Origin: Boothiomyces macroporosus | Lineage: Eukaryota; Chytridiomycota; Chytridiomycetes; Rhizophydiales; Terramycetaceae | Length of the DNA stretch: 64,000 nt | Assembly (NCBI GenBank): GCA_027604185.1 | Contig: JADGKB010000010.1 | Coordinates: 62,001-126,000, forward strand | Reading direction: 5' to 3' | Part shown: positions 1-10,952 of the stretch, piece by piece | How positions within the stretch are numbered: the first letter of the stretch is position 1 | Layout of the letters: the number at the start of each line of letters is the position of its first letter | Notes under the pieces: generated by a model | What the model saw: only the letters and a program-made list of their open reading frames with translations | What the model was told of the DNA's origin: nothing | Databases searched by the model: none | Made by a program: the position numbers and the translations under genes

Positions 1-1
1 C

Positions 2-235
2 TGTAGATCAGAAACACTGTATCCGGTATGCAACAAGTCAGCTTTAAAAAAGGAACCCGTTGCTCAAAGAGTTGTTCCTGAACCTATACCAAGCAAACAA
101 GGATCAAAAGGATTGGAAAGGAAACAAACAAAAGTGGAAAAGAAACCAGATAAAAAGAAAAAGGATTTGTCAAAGTTACTAAAGAAACCAGAAAAAGAAA
201 AATTCAATTTAAACGACTTTCTATCGGGGTTATGA
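2..235 (+). CDS. 3' end of a Lys-rich protein (partial)
   Basis: The frame is open from the window edge to a TGA at 233-235 and gives about 77 C-terminal residues. It starts with two cysteines nine residues apart (CRSETLYPVC), runs through a Lys/Glu-rich stretch and ends in NLNDFLSGL. A Cys pair followed by a basic tail with a short hydrophobic end recalls the C-termini of Rpr2/Rpp21/Snm1-type RNase P/MRP subunits, but the similarity is weak and most of the gene lies outside the window. Its stop overlaps the stop of the convergent gene on the other strand. Confidence 0.55.
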   Translation, partial: CRSETLYPVCNKSALKKEPVAQRVVPEPIPSKQGSKGLERKQTKVEKKPDKKKKDLSKLLKKPEKEKFNLNDFLSGL

Positions 236-1171
236 TAGTAATTTATCCAATAAATAATAGTGTCTAGTATCAAGCTCAATCTTCAAGTGTCCTTTCAACA
301 ATGGCGAACTGTAGTGCTTTTGTAACACATGGTCATCCTTCTCACTTGTCCAGATTGCATTCCTTTGATCACTGGGTTCATAAACTGCCCATTGAACCCT
401 TGCATCTTTAATATCTGTGAATTTGTAATACGCCTTACCATACTTTTCAACCAACTTTGATATGCTTGCGACATCCTTACTTTCAAGGCGGGGATTCTTT
501 AATAAATACTGTTGTCTTCTTCTTAATCTTGCTGGAGAAAACTGTTGCAGATTTTCAAGGTGTAGCTTTGTAAAATCTGTGCATTCGATTACAAGTTTAT
601 CGTGTTTGGGAAAGAACGGAAGCTTTTCCTTGTCTACCAGTAACTCATACCGCTGACGGATTTGCTGAGTTGAAAAGGGAAAATCATGGACCAGTAAGCT
701 GAATTGACATTTGAGCTTTCTTCCTAGCACTAATAGTTTCTTGTCCATCTCGTCCGTCCATTCTTTACTTTCCAAACTATCTTGTTCAATCAATGGAATA
801 GTTTTATCTATTGCTTCTTGTAATGGCAAATCTTGCTGCTGAATATGCTTACGCAAGTACTGTTCGTAGCGATAATGTACTTGCTTGAAACTCTTATTTA
901 GTCGGAAAGCCAATTGTAACCACGTCGGACTCTTATTTTTAACCTTTTCGAGTATTTGTAAATCTTGCTGAATTGTAAATTCTGGATTCAAGTTTGGATT
1001 CAGTAACAATAATTGTTTACCGATTGTAAATGTATCTGTTTGTAGTTTGTATTCCTTTTTGATGGTCTTTGGATCGAATCCGTATTTAGCCAATCCCTGT
1101 ACTAGTTTCTTTTGGTACTCTGAATTGAATTCTGCCTTTGCAAATTCCTTTGCAATTCTTGATTTTAACAT
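230..1171 (-). CDS. SANT/Myb-like protein, 313 aa
   Basis: A single uninterrupted frame from an ATG (1169-1171) to TAA (230-232). The protein is basic and Gln-rich. Three segments look like degenerate SANT/Myb helices: around residues 80-110 (SPTWLQLAFRLNK), 138-180 (EWTDEMDKKLLVLGRK) and 275-290 (AIWTSEKDDHVLQ). Spaced Trp and helix-turn-helix character suggest a DNA- or chromatin-associated protein; this is inference and no orthologue was recognised. It is one of the few long genes here without introns. Its last codons overlap the end of the convergent upstream gene by 6 bp. Confidence 0.7.
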   Translation of the reverse strand: MLKSRIAKEFAKAEFNSEYQKKLVQGLAKYGFDPKTIKKEYKLQTDTFTIGKQLLLLNPNLNPEFTIQQDLQILEKVKNKSPTWLQLAFRLNKSFKQVHYRYEQYLRKHIQQQDLPLQEAIDKTIPLIEQDSLESKEWTDEMDKKLLVLGRKLKCQFSLLVHDFPFSTQQIRQRYELLVDKEKLPFFPKHDKLVIECTDFTKLHLENLQQFSPARLRRRQQYLLKNPRLESKDVASISKLVEKYGKAYYKFTDIKDARVQWAVYEPSDQRNAIWTSEKDDHVLQKHYSSPLLKGHLKIELDTRHYYLLDKLLS

Positions 1172-1259
1172 GAAAAAAATACTTTTAAGCTTTTGGGAGA
1201 TAGCAGATGTTCCGAACCAGAAAATAGAGTTATTTACAGTTTATTCTTTACAATTATGA

Positions 1260-4200
1260 TTATTCATTAAGATTATTGAAACTGCCTCTTGATCTTGCAT
1301 CTGCTATAGCTTTCCTTACCAAGGTAGTATTCATCATCTGCTGACTACCAAGGTCCTTTCTAGTAGATGTAGTCTTGAATTTGTTTGCTGTAGTAACATA
1401 CAATCGCAGTTTCTTCCATCCACCAGTTGGCTGATGTAACGATAGGCGGGATGGTGTCTTTTCAATAACTCTGATCTCAAGTTGCTGATAATCTCTCTTG
1501 GCTGGGATATCCTCCCCTTCAACAATCAAGAATCCTGGTACTGGGAATGGAGGAAGCACTCTTACCAAGTATCCAACCACTATACTACCAAAACCTAGAC
1601 CAAAAGATATCGCCCATCCTACACCATTAAGGCCATTTGAATCAATCTGGAACACTATTCCTCCGAATTCCACTATTATTATTTGACCAACAATTGTCAG
1701 TATTATAATGACAATGAATATTCTATTACTGAAAAAGTTGTCAAAGACATTATAGTCTAATTAATACTATTTTACCTGTTGTGATTGATCTACAGTTGAT
1801 TTCATTGAATATTTGACAGAATATAAACACATTGAATACTAGGGATGCGGTCTTGTACCCGGGATATGGGACATCTGTAGAAACTGAAAAGTCTGTTTGG
1901 GTAATTTCAAACCAATCTCCGCCTTTGAAATATAATAATAGGCAGACTGCAATTTGATAGATTGCCTGGGCTATAATCTGACGAAACATGTCTGCGTTTA
2001 CTATAGGCTCGGTTCGCTTTGACGGTGTACGATTTAAAAGTGCATCGGTTGGATTATCGGTTGCTAATGCCAAAGCAGCCAGCGTATCCATAATCAAATT
2101 CACCCACAGCAGCTGTACCGCTGTTAAAATGGATTTTGGCGATTTTGGCCCAGTAACGGTGGTATATATTGATGTTACTACAGTAATTACTACTGCACTG
2201 ATATTTACTGTTAATTGGAACTGTAAAAACTTTCTGATTGCATCATACACGCATCGTCCCCACACTACAGCCCTAACTAACGAAGCAAAATTATCATCCA
2301 TTAAAATGATATCTGATGCTTCTTTAGCTACTTCTGTTCCTGCTATACCCATACTAAAGCCAACGTGAGCACTAGACAATGCTGGAGCATCATTTGTACC
2401 ATCTCAGATTAGGAATGATTACCTCCTGTTACCGCAACTGTTTCCCCTAGCCTCTTTAAATTGTTTACTAAAATTTGCTTATCTAAAGGAGAACTTCTAG
2501 CTAGTACTTGCAGTTTGGGCAAAGTTGTATCCATTTCTTCCTGTGTCAGTACTCTAAATGCCGGTCCTTCCATTACCAAACCATCCGCGGTTAAAATTCC
2601 GCAGCCTCTGGCGATAGCTTTTGCAGTATCTATACTGTCTCCTGTGACCATTCGCACTGTAATGCCAGCTGCTTGACATTTAGCGACGGCCCCTGGAACT
2701 TCTGGCCTCAGGGGATCTAATATTCCAAATAGCGCAACCATTACTAATTCAGTGTCATCGGCTATTGTACCATCTTGGTAGAAACCTGTCTTTTCATTAG
2801 TAATCGGTTTAATTGCCGCACATATAGTTCGAAGTGCTTTTCCAGCAAATTCAGATATTTTATGTCTATACAGTTGCTTTTTTTCCTCAGTTATTAATTC
2901 AACTTTTCCTGTCTTTGTTAATATTCTATTGCAGTTTTCAAATACAATTTCAGAAGCTCCTTTAACAAATATGAACTCCATCCTTGGTTGTTCTGTCACT
3001 CCAAAAATGGTTTCAAGTTGAGCATCGCGGTCCAAAGATACAACGCATGACATTCGTTTTCTCAGGGAAGAGAATGGAACTATGGTAGTGACTTTGGTAG
3101 ATTTGCGATCGATATCATATGGATATCCTAATTTCGCCATAAAGTCTAGAATTGCAATTTCCGTTTTTGAGCCTTCAATAACTGCTTTTCCTTCGTGGTT
3201 AATGGTCAATCCGGCGGTTGAATTCACATTAAGCGATTTTGCAACAAGAGATAGCACATTATTCATAGCATCGGGATTTTCTTTTATGAGCAAGTCTTTC
3301 AGACCCCCATTCGTGTCTTGTTCAAAACAGGTTTCGATTAAAACTCCTTCTACAACAGTCATTTTGTTTAACGTTAGCGTTCCTGTTTTATCCGAACAAA
3401 TGGTTGTTGCATTTCCCATGGTTTCGCAAGACGCTAAATGCCGGACCAGATTGTTATCCTTGAGCATCTGAAGTGTAGCATGAGCAAGAGATAGAGTGAC
3501 AGCCAGTGGTAACCCTTCGGGGACTGCGACTACCACCACTGTCACTGCAAGAATCAGTAGCATTAGAATATCCTCTGATATTTTCAATGAATCCGATATC
3601 CCTCGATTTGTCACAAAATAAATTATCAAGAGTATCACAATCATGGCAATGGCCAAATAAAATGCACCTTTAGCAATAAAATCTGCCAATGCTCCCAATT
3701 TTTGCTGCAACGGTGTGTCTTCTGGTTCAATATCAAGCGCTTGAAGGGATTTTCCATTCATTGAATTTATTCCAGTACCAATGACGAGCATCTTTCCAAC
3801 GCCGTTGTTTACGTTTGTTCCAGAGAGCAAAAACGGATCATTCAATTCATCTTTCTTTATCGCATGGGGTTCACCAGTCATTGTACTTTCATCAATTTCA
3901 ACATTGAACCCACCTACTAGAATTCCATCTGCTGGTATGACTACTCCCGTTTCTATCACTACAATATCTCCGACAACGATTTGGTCCATAGCGACTTGAA
4001 TCGTTTCGCTACTGCGGATGATTTTAACCACACTGAGTGATTTTCCAAAGTCGTTTAATGCCCGAAATTGTCCTTGTTTTCTGTAATCCGAGATGGATCC
4101 TATTAGGACAACAATTAATACTACATCAATATTATATTACTAGCGACAATAATCGCACCTCCGTCTATCAATGCCAAACCGTCTTTCTGTGTTGCAAACC

Positions 4201-4510
4201 AAGATTTGTATATGCCAATGCTCACTTCCAATGCTGCAGCGAATATTAAAACGAGCAGTGTCTGGTCCTGTAAGGCTTCCCACACAAACTCCAGGAATGA
4301 ATGTAATACTGGTTCCGGTAAACTATTATCGCCGTATAATTCCTTCTGCTTTGCGATTGTATTATCATCATTTTTCAAGCCATTCTCTGTGCTAGAATTT
4401 AATAGTACTGCCAGATTATGGACACCTCCGAATTGTTTAAGCAGTTCGGGATTTTTCGGATCCACTAACTTTTGTAATTGCTCTATTGTCGGCTGATTAC
4501 TGACTTCCAT
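1260..4510 (-). CDS. PMC1: P-type IIB Ca2+-transporting ATPase (PMC1/PMCA type), 1063 aa
   Basis: Pumps Ca2+ out of the cytosol across the vacuolar or plasma membrane. Four exons are split by introns at 4121-4140 (20 nt), 2403-2422 (20 nt) and 1757-1775 (19 nt); removing them gives one open frame. Visible motifs are the actuator TGEP near residue 204, the channel motif [14 protein letters not shown], the phosphorylation motif CSDKTGTLT near residue 365, and the hinge GDGTNDAP, which is created exactly at the second splice junction. PEGL rather than PEGE-type channel residues and overall length fit subfamily IIB. The C-terminal tail holds a Trp followed by basic residues (GWKKLRLYV...), a possible calmodulin-binding segment as in PMCA, but this is inferred. 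Confidence 0.95.
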
Positions 4511-4782
4511 CGAGAGCTATTTTACGAATTCTAATTGGAAAATTAAATGAGCGTGTCGTGACGTAGACGGCAATCGTGTCTCGAAATATATGAATTTCTC
4601 CAGATTATGCAAACTATTTGGATGTAGAGAGGTATGGAAATCTTTGTTCCCGGCATTGGTATACCTGGGATATCTGAAGCCATAGGCACATAGCTAACAC
4701 CTCGCATGAGGGTTTCCATTATACTGGTAATATATGGCCAGTAGGCACTCACCCAATTCGCTTTCTGGTTTTTCTTTTTTTC

Positions 4783-5790
4783 ATGACTGACTCTTTTGAG
4801 AATACACAGAATTCCACAGGAAAGGATTGTGAACAGCCACGGGAAATTCCCACCAACAATCAGCATGAAAATACTAATACTCTGATGGCGGACGCTGCAG
4901 CACCAACAATATCGAAGCGCCAATTGAAAAAACAAAAGAAGCAGGAGAAATATCTGGAAAAGAAGGAATATATGCGCAGCAAAAGGAAGGAGGAACGAAA
5001 AGCAAAGAGAGAACAGCGAGTTGAAGCAGGTCTACCAGCGAGGCCAAAGAAGAGGAAAATAGAACAAGAATCCAGTGGGGTACGTGTAGTGCTGGACCTG
5101 TCTTTTGAAAAATACATGATGGAAAAAGTAAATAGCAGCTGACATCAGGAAATTAAAAGTACTGCTGCTCAAGTCATGTATTGCTATTCTGATAATCGCT
5201 CAAGAGAAAAGGCATTGTCGCTCTACATGACATCAGTAACTGGGGCCATACATGATGCATTGGTTGAAAAATCACCTTCATATAAGAATTGGAAGGTTCA
5301 AGAATTCTAATGCATAGATAGAGCAACACAAAGATCATTTCACCAAAGTTCCAAATTCCTTTTACGGGTTGGGAGGAGATGAGCAACCCCAGTTTTGCTA
5401 TTTAACTGCTGATTCGCCAAATGTAATTACAGAACTAGATCCAAAAGTCATATATATAGTTGGGGGCATTGTTGATAAAAACCGTCACAAAGGACTTTGC
5501 TTTCAAGAGGCAGAAAAGTGCAAGATTAGCCACGGAAGGCTTCCAATTGGAGAGTATATCAAGCTAGGAACTAGAAAAGTGTTGACAATCAATCATGGTA
5601 ATCTTAGTGCTCATAAATAGTAGTTGCAATCATGGGCGAATACGTTAATAACAAAGATTGGAAAGAAGCCTTTCTAAAAGTTCTGCCAGCAAGGAAAGGT
5701 GCTCAGGCAAAAGAATGCGTGAATAAAGACCAATCAGAGCGTGATGAAAATAGTGATGGTTCTGATGCTGGAGAAATCGAGGAAGCTTGA
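4783..5790 (+). CDS. TRM10: tRNA (guanine-N1)-methyltransferase Trm10
   Basis: SPOUT-family enzyme that methylates N1 of purine 9 in tRNA using SAM. Four exons with introns at 5128-5148 (21 nt), 5296-5317 (22 nt) and 5598-5620 (23 nt). The N-terminus is a very basic coiled segment (SKRQLKKQKKQ...), as in Trm10 proteins. Family landmarks follow in order: VVLDLSFEKYM, CYLTADSPNVITELDP, YIVGGIVDKNRHKG, LPIGEYIKLGTRKVLTINH, and after the last splice NNKDWKEAFLKVLPARKGA. The joined frame ends in an acidic tail and TGA. The start is the first ATG, which follows a pyrimidine-rich run. Confidence 0.93.
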
Positions 5791-6031
5791 AAGTATAGAT
5801 TGAATAAATTAATCACTGATGCTAGTCTTCATTTTGATATCGATATTAAATCTATGGGTTAATCCCTGCTATGTGTGCTAAACAATGACAGGTTTTAACA
5901 ATGTGACGTTTTGATTTGACACTTTTGCAATTTGTAATATATACTAAATCAAGTTACCCAAGAGTGATGTGGAATTCACAAGACGATAAAGTAATTGTGA
6001 GATATAACGATAGAAAAACAAAAGCTTTACA

Positions 6032-8800
6032 ATGAAGCTATTTACAAAGAAAACCTCATCAGTAGAACCGGAAGTCAGCAGCGGTCTCAAACGGGCAATT
6101 ACTAGTAAGGAAGGGAAAAGAGCAAATGAGGATGACAACAACGAGATTTTATCGAGTCCTTCAGTATTATCAAAAGCAATGGTGTTTGATTTTGCAACTG
6201 GAGAAAATAAAGAACACAGAAAATCTCCATCAACAAAGCTTGACTCTAGCGGAAACGTCAAAGATGGAGATGCAGCAAAGTCACCAAAATCTGCCAGAGC
6301 TTCTTCCAAAGACTGTCTCGCGTTGGAGGGGAAAAACGACACAATGTCGCCCCATTTGGCAAAGAACAAAGTCCATACAGATCACAAACCTCACAGTCCC
6401 CCTTTACCAGTAGAAAAGGAAGATTCGATCACAGAAGAGTCAAAATCGTCCGTCACCAAAGGCAAAATACTAAAAGGTGTGGCAGTAAAAGGATTAGAGA
6501 AGTTACAGTTCAATACGCATCATACAAATAGAACAGAGTATACAGATAAAATTGCAACTGTAATAGATTCTCCAAACACAGCAGAAGAGGTGCGGACGGA
6601 CAGAATTCGAGCATCAATCGGGTCAAGCCCTCTTGTAGATAGAGTACAGGATCCTTTCGCAAAAAAGGAACTTTCCAATCTTAAAATGCCTATTGCAACA
6701 GTGAAAATATTGGAAGATAACAGTTCAGATGAATATGTGGACCAAAAACCCAATTCAAGGAAAGAATCTCTCAAATTTGGGGCAAAGCCAAAGGAATTAA
6801 TAGAAAAAGTACACTCACCTATAGAAAAACCTGCAAACTATATGCAGATAGATGTCCCAGCGGCAAAGTACAAACCACCTCCTCCACTTGAAGATAATAC
6901 TTTTGTAATTGAAACCACGTCCCAAAAATCCTCACCAGCAGTTATCAAAAACAAAGCGAAAGGAATTACAATTAGAGGAATAGAAAAACTGCAATTTGAC
7001 GTGAGCCAGCCGTTGAGTCTGACCGATCCAGCCACGTCTTCATCTGATACAAAAATTATAGTTCAAAAGGCAGGAACCGATAGTAAACGACAAAGCTTTC
7101 CTGTTTCTATTGCAGACACTGTCAGTATACCTTCTGCAGGAATTCGGGAAACCGACCAGTTCATTTTTGATGAATTTGTAGTGAAAAACAGCAGCATAAA
7201 AGAGGATAAAAATGAAACGGACACTCTCGACAAAACTCCACTCATTTCGCCAGTGATAGGAAAAAATCCATTTAGTTCCAGCAGAGATCTGGGCATGGTT
7301 CCCTCACCAAGCGCGAAAAACATTCAGGGCATTCCTGTATCTAGCAGTACTCCATTTGGTCTCGGTTTAACCCAAACCAATACTAGTGTTTCTAAATCAT
7401 CAGGCAATATAGTTGGCAATTCCGGAATGCCATCTGGAAGCATCTTATCCCAAAATTCCAGCCAAAGCATATCGTTTCCTAAATCCGTTGAAAATGTCAC
7501 ATCGATGCCAAAGTCTCCTAGTGCGCAAAATACCACTCTTGAAAAGTCCCCAAGCAATCAAAATAATGTTGGAATTTCCAAATCTCCCAGCGGCCAGGGA
7601 AGCGGAACTTTAACCAAGTCTCCTAGCAATCAAGGAAGTGGAAATTTAACCAAATCGCCTAGTAGTCAAGGAATGGGAAGCCTTGGCAAATCCCTCAGCA
7701 ATCTTATTACCATCAGCATAAGCAAATCGCCCAGCGCTTCAAACTTTAAACCACAGGAAAGCGAATCCGCAAACTCCAATGCACTTGTAAATTCCAAACC
7801 CGATGCTGCTGTTCTAAAACGAGAAGAGAGTTTCAAACATCGCAAATCTGTTGGCAGCAGACCGACATCTGGTATATTCGATTCTCCTAAATTGTCAGAC
7901 AAGAGCATGTCGGAAGCCATGAAACCCACTGCAGCAAGTGCGAATGTCCTCAACACTCCGGCAGAGCCAAGTGAGGGCCGCTTAGCTATATCTGTGATCG
8001 ATTTGGATAGCAGAAAGCAGTCAATCACTTCTGCCATGTCCAGCCATCCCAGTACCGCCCATTCGAGTAGGAGTTCAGTAGGTCCGGAATCAGCAAGAGG
8101 CATTAAAAACTTTCAGATGCAAATCGATAAACCAAAAATGTCCCTATATCCTCCACCATTAATAGAAGAAGAGTCCACGCCAGAAGATTCTAAAAACAGA
8201 GCTCCAGACTTCAAGATGAAAGGCATTACTGTCCGAGGGCTTGAAAACTTTCATGTGGATACCAAGCTGGCAATTAAATCGAATTCAGAATCAGAGCTCA
8301 AAGCAATTTCCCCGGCAATTAAATCGTCTTCCAGTGAAGATGAGGAAGGTCAGACACTTGGAAAACAAAAAAAGAAAAGCAAACCATCGCTAGCAAAGAT
8401 ACCTATTGCTACCGCAGTGTCAGCCCCAGAAATTGACAGGGAGAACTCTGATGGACCGCGAACAGCATTAATATCTGAGATACCAAATCCATTTTCGGAG
8501 AATTATACCGGACCAGATGGAGCCGACATTCCATCTTCATCCACAGATTCACCCCAGCAGCATCGAGGGAAAAAGCACATAAAAGAGAGGAGAAATAGTA
8601 AGGTGGCTCAGTATATAGCTGAGGTGAAAATCGATACAATTGAAGAAAAACCAGAAATCGAGAAATCTAAATCAAATATTGCAGCATGGTTGGATGGCAG
8701 CATTCCAGAAGTAAAAGAGTCATTGGCAAGCTTAGTCAGCCCCAAATCTAACCCGGAAGTGTTTAAATCTAGCAGTAACTACAATCTAACGTCTAGCTGA
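6032..8800 (+). CDS. 922-aa low-complexity protein with three copies of a two-part repeat
   Basis: One exon, no recognised enzyme domain, rich in Ser, Pro, Lys and Asn. A two-part unit occurs three times: a Pro-cluster (SPPLPVEKE near residue 124; PPPPLEDNT near 283; PPPLIEEES near 707), the last two preceded by MQID, followed 20-30 residues on by a motif close to KGITVRGLEKLQFD (near 143-161, 307-324 and 728-745). Between copies 2 and 3, residues about 490-570 form a tandem KSPS-type repeat with Gln/Gly/Asn. The protein also has one DPF (QDPFAK) and two NPF tripeptides (KNPFSS, PNPFSE), which in known proteins bind AP-2 and EH domains. A cytosolic scaffold or endocytic adaptor is possible but not established. 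Confidence 0.75.
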   Translation: MKLFTKKTSSVEPEVSSGLKRAITSKEGKRANEDDNNEILSSPSVLSKAMVFDFATGENKEHRKSPSTKLDSSGNVKDGDAAKSPKSARASSKDCLALEGKNDTMSPHLAKNKVHTDHKPHSPPLPVEKEDSITEESKSSVTKGKILKGVAVKGLEKLQFNTHHTNRTEYTDKIATVIDSPNTAEEVRTDRIRASIGSSPLVDRVQDPFAKKELSNLKMPIATVKILEDNSSDEYVDQKPNSRKESLKFGAKPKELIEKVHSPIEKPANYMQIDVPAAKYKPPPPLEDNTFVIETTSQKSSPAVIKNKAKGITIRGIEKLQFDVSQPLSLTDPATSSSDTKIIVQKAGTDSKRQSFPVSIADTVSIPSAGIRETDQFIFDEFVVKNSSIKEDKNETDTLDKTPLISPVIGKNPFSSSRDLGMVPSPSAKNIQGIPVSSSTPFGLGLTQTNTSVSKSSGNIVGNSGMPSGSILSQNSSQSISFPKSVENVTSMPKSPSAQNTTLEKSPSNQNNVGISKSPSGQGSGTLTKSPSNQGSGNLTKSPSSQGMGSLGKSLSNLITISISKSPSASNFKPQESESANSNALVNSKPDAAVLKREESFKHRKSVGSRPTSGIFDSPKLSDKSMSEAMKPTAASANVLNTPAEPSEGRLAISVIDLDSRKQSITSAMSSHPSTAHSSRSSVGPESARGIKNFQMQIDKPKMSLYPPPLIEEESTPEDSKNRAPDFKMKGITVRGLENFHVDTKLAIKSNSESELKAISPAIKSSSSEDEEGQTLGKQKKKSKPSLAKIPIATAVSAPEIDRENSDGPRTALISEIPNPFSENYTGPDGADIPSSSTDSPQQHRGKKHIKERRNSKVAQYIAEVKIDTIEEKPEIEKSKSNIAAWLDGSIPEVKESLASLVSPKSNPEVFKSSSNYNLTSS

Positions 8801-8822
8801 GCTGTCTTTATTGCCCAAATTT

Positions 8823-9109
8823 ATGAGTGGAGTATATGTAGCGTTTGACATTTCTGTTTCGAAAGACATGAAAAGACTGCTGACGAGGCACTTGGTTGCA
8901 TATGATGGGTAAGCCTTATTAATTATAGCGAAGTGCATGAAAAAATCAACGAAAATACTACACACTATTGCAGTGTAGATGGAAAGAAGAACCTGGATAT
9001 ACTACTAAATTTTCCTGCGATTATCTTAGTTGATTCAAAATGGATATTACAATGCCACAAAAATCAATGCCGACTACCTGAATCGAAAGATTACTCTTCT
9101 AATCTCTGA
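8823..9109 (+). CDS. Single-BRCT-domain mini-protein, 88 aa
   Basis: Two exons joined across a 20-nt intron (8909-8928) give an 88-aa protein that is almost exactly one BRCT domain. It opens with SGVYVAFDISVS, has the THYCS strand after a loop (NENTTHYCS) and ends with the signature ILVDSKWILQCHKNQCRLPES, in which the invariant BRCT Trp sits in VDSKWI. BRCT domains bind phosphopeptides or other BRCTs in DNA repair. No other domain fits between the flanking stop codons. It starts 22 bp after the upstream stop. Both exons are short, so ORF-length filters would miss it. Confidence 0.82.
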
Positions 9110-9355
9110 CAAGCCGTTGCAGGTCAATATATATATGCCTAAATAGATTTATGTTAATAAATATTTCGTTTTGAACGTTTTTTGATTGTTTTTGGAGCAT
9201 TTCCCTCGTTGCAAGTGTGTAAAACGTCTTTTCCTTGAGTGAGACAACGAAATTTGAGTGCGCTATTTAAATCACGATTCCAGAGCAAGTGCAGGATTTA
9301 CATCCTACAAATCTCTAATGAATTGTCGTTAGAATTTTTCACTTTACGCGTTCGG

Positions 9356-10938
9356 ATGGCTTCCAAGTCTATACTAAATATGCGCCAAACCCAAAGTACG
9401 AATGAATTAATGTCAGCACGAAAGCCAACAAATCAAAATCAGCAATCGGAATATATCAGGAATTTGCAGCAACAAATATATCTATTGGAATTGGAAACCA
9501 GATATATGTATTTCGAGGCTCACCATAGGAAGGCAGGGAAAAAAGATAAAGGAGGTCTATATCGTCCAAAGTCGCTGGGGGGAATGCAGTCAAAATCGCA
9601 ATTGTTGGCCTCAAGTCCATCCCTTTTTGCTAGTTCTTCTAAAGTACTGAATGCAACTGAACAAACCCTCGACAATGAGGATTTTGATGAAGAGGGCGAT
9701 GTAAGTCTACTTGACATTAGGAAAGAGATGTTCTAATCAAAGAAATCAAGGCAAAAGAAGAAAGTTTGAAATTGGAAATCGAAGCTTTCAAGAAGGAAAA
9801 GAATGAATTGCAAGAAGAATTGAATCAATTAAAAGGTAACGCCGCTTTAAAATACAGAGCGCTATTCATCTTCCAAAGATGCATTGAATGGAGACATTAT
9901 TGCTGCAAAGCAGAAATACGACACAGCGGCAGCCCAAGTATCCCACTTGACTCTATCCTACGAAAGAGTACTGCAAGAAAAGGAGCAACTTTATCAAACT
10001 AATTTAAATCTACAATGTGAATCAAATGCGCTGAAACTTAAAGTAATTTTTATTTGATAAAGATTGAAGAGCAGCTGGCTATTCATAATCACGTTGAGCT
10101 GTCAATTCAGAAATCTCAAGCATCAAGAGCACACGATTCTCAGCGCATCAAGGAACTAGAGCAAAAGTTGGAAGAGCTAAATGTTGATGGATTCACCAGG
10201 GAAATTTCCGATTTGCAAACAAAGATATCCAGATTAATGGCAGACTTGAAATGTGAATCTTTGGAAAAACAAGCATTGATTGATCAGCAAATTCAGCTTA
10301 AAGAAGCTACAAAGGTGGCCATTCAAAGATCGTCCATGTTAGAGCAGGAAATTGACTCGCTAAAACTCAGAGTTGATCGAGAGAATAAAATTGGCTCATC
10401 CAAACGTGCAAAATCCGAAGCGTCAGTCAGGGAAGAACAAGAAAAGGCAGAACAACTGTGCCAATTGGAAAATCAAGTGAAAATGTTAAAGATATCTGTA
10501 GAGACAAAAGAAGCAAATATTGAAGCGCTTTGTCAAAGAGTGAAATCTGCTGAAATTGCCGCCTTGAAGCGTATTTATCTTTAATCCAGATTCCGAAAAT
10601 TTTACTGTTATCAAGGAAAAGCATGATAATCTGGAGCAATTGAATATGAAGAGAGCCCACGAAATAGTTCAACTAGGCCAAGATAAAAGGTTTCTTGAAT
10701 TAATGATAGCATTCTTCAGGATGAGCTGGCTGAATGCAAGAATGCGATTGATAGAAAGGATCAGAAAATCAAAAATTTGACTGAGGAAAACAAGAGTCTT
10801 CATGAAAGATTAGCACAGCTGGAAGCAGAGTCTTCGAAATGGACCGAATTTGCAAATATTGTTGATCAAGTAGAGACAACTGGCGCGAATTACTTGGCTA
10901 TGATGCAGGGGATAAAATCTAAATTGGGAAGAGTGTAA
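9356..10938 (+). CDS. Long coiled-coil protein, 493 aa
   Basis: Six exons with introns at 9701-9720, 9836-9857, 10043-10062, 10571-10589 and 10690-10709 (20, 22, 20, 19, 20 nt); spliced length is 1482 nt, fully open. Residues about 25-60 contain NLQQQIYLLELETRYMYFE, then a Ser-rich and acidic stretch, then nearly continuous heptad-type coiled coil to the end. No motor, kinase or nucleotide-binding motif is visible. Such proteins often belong to centrosome, flagellar or Golgi structures; the assignment cannot be refined from sequence alone. The stop lies 14 bp from the stop of the convergent gene. Confidence 0.8.
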
Positions 10939-10952
10939 AAACATTTTATTGA

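Noticed and set aside
4543..4935. 130-codon minus-strand ORF between PMC1 and TRM10
   Set aside because: It overlaps the clear TRM10 N-terminus in antisense and has no recognisable protein features.
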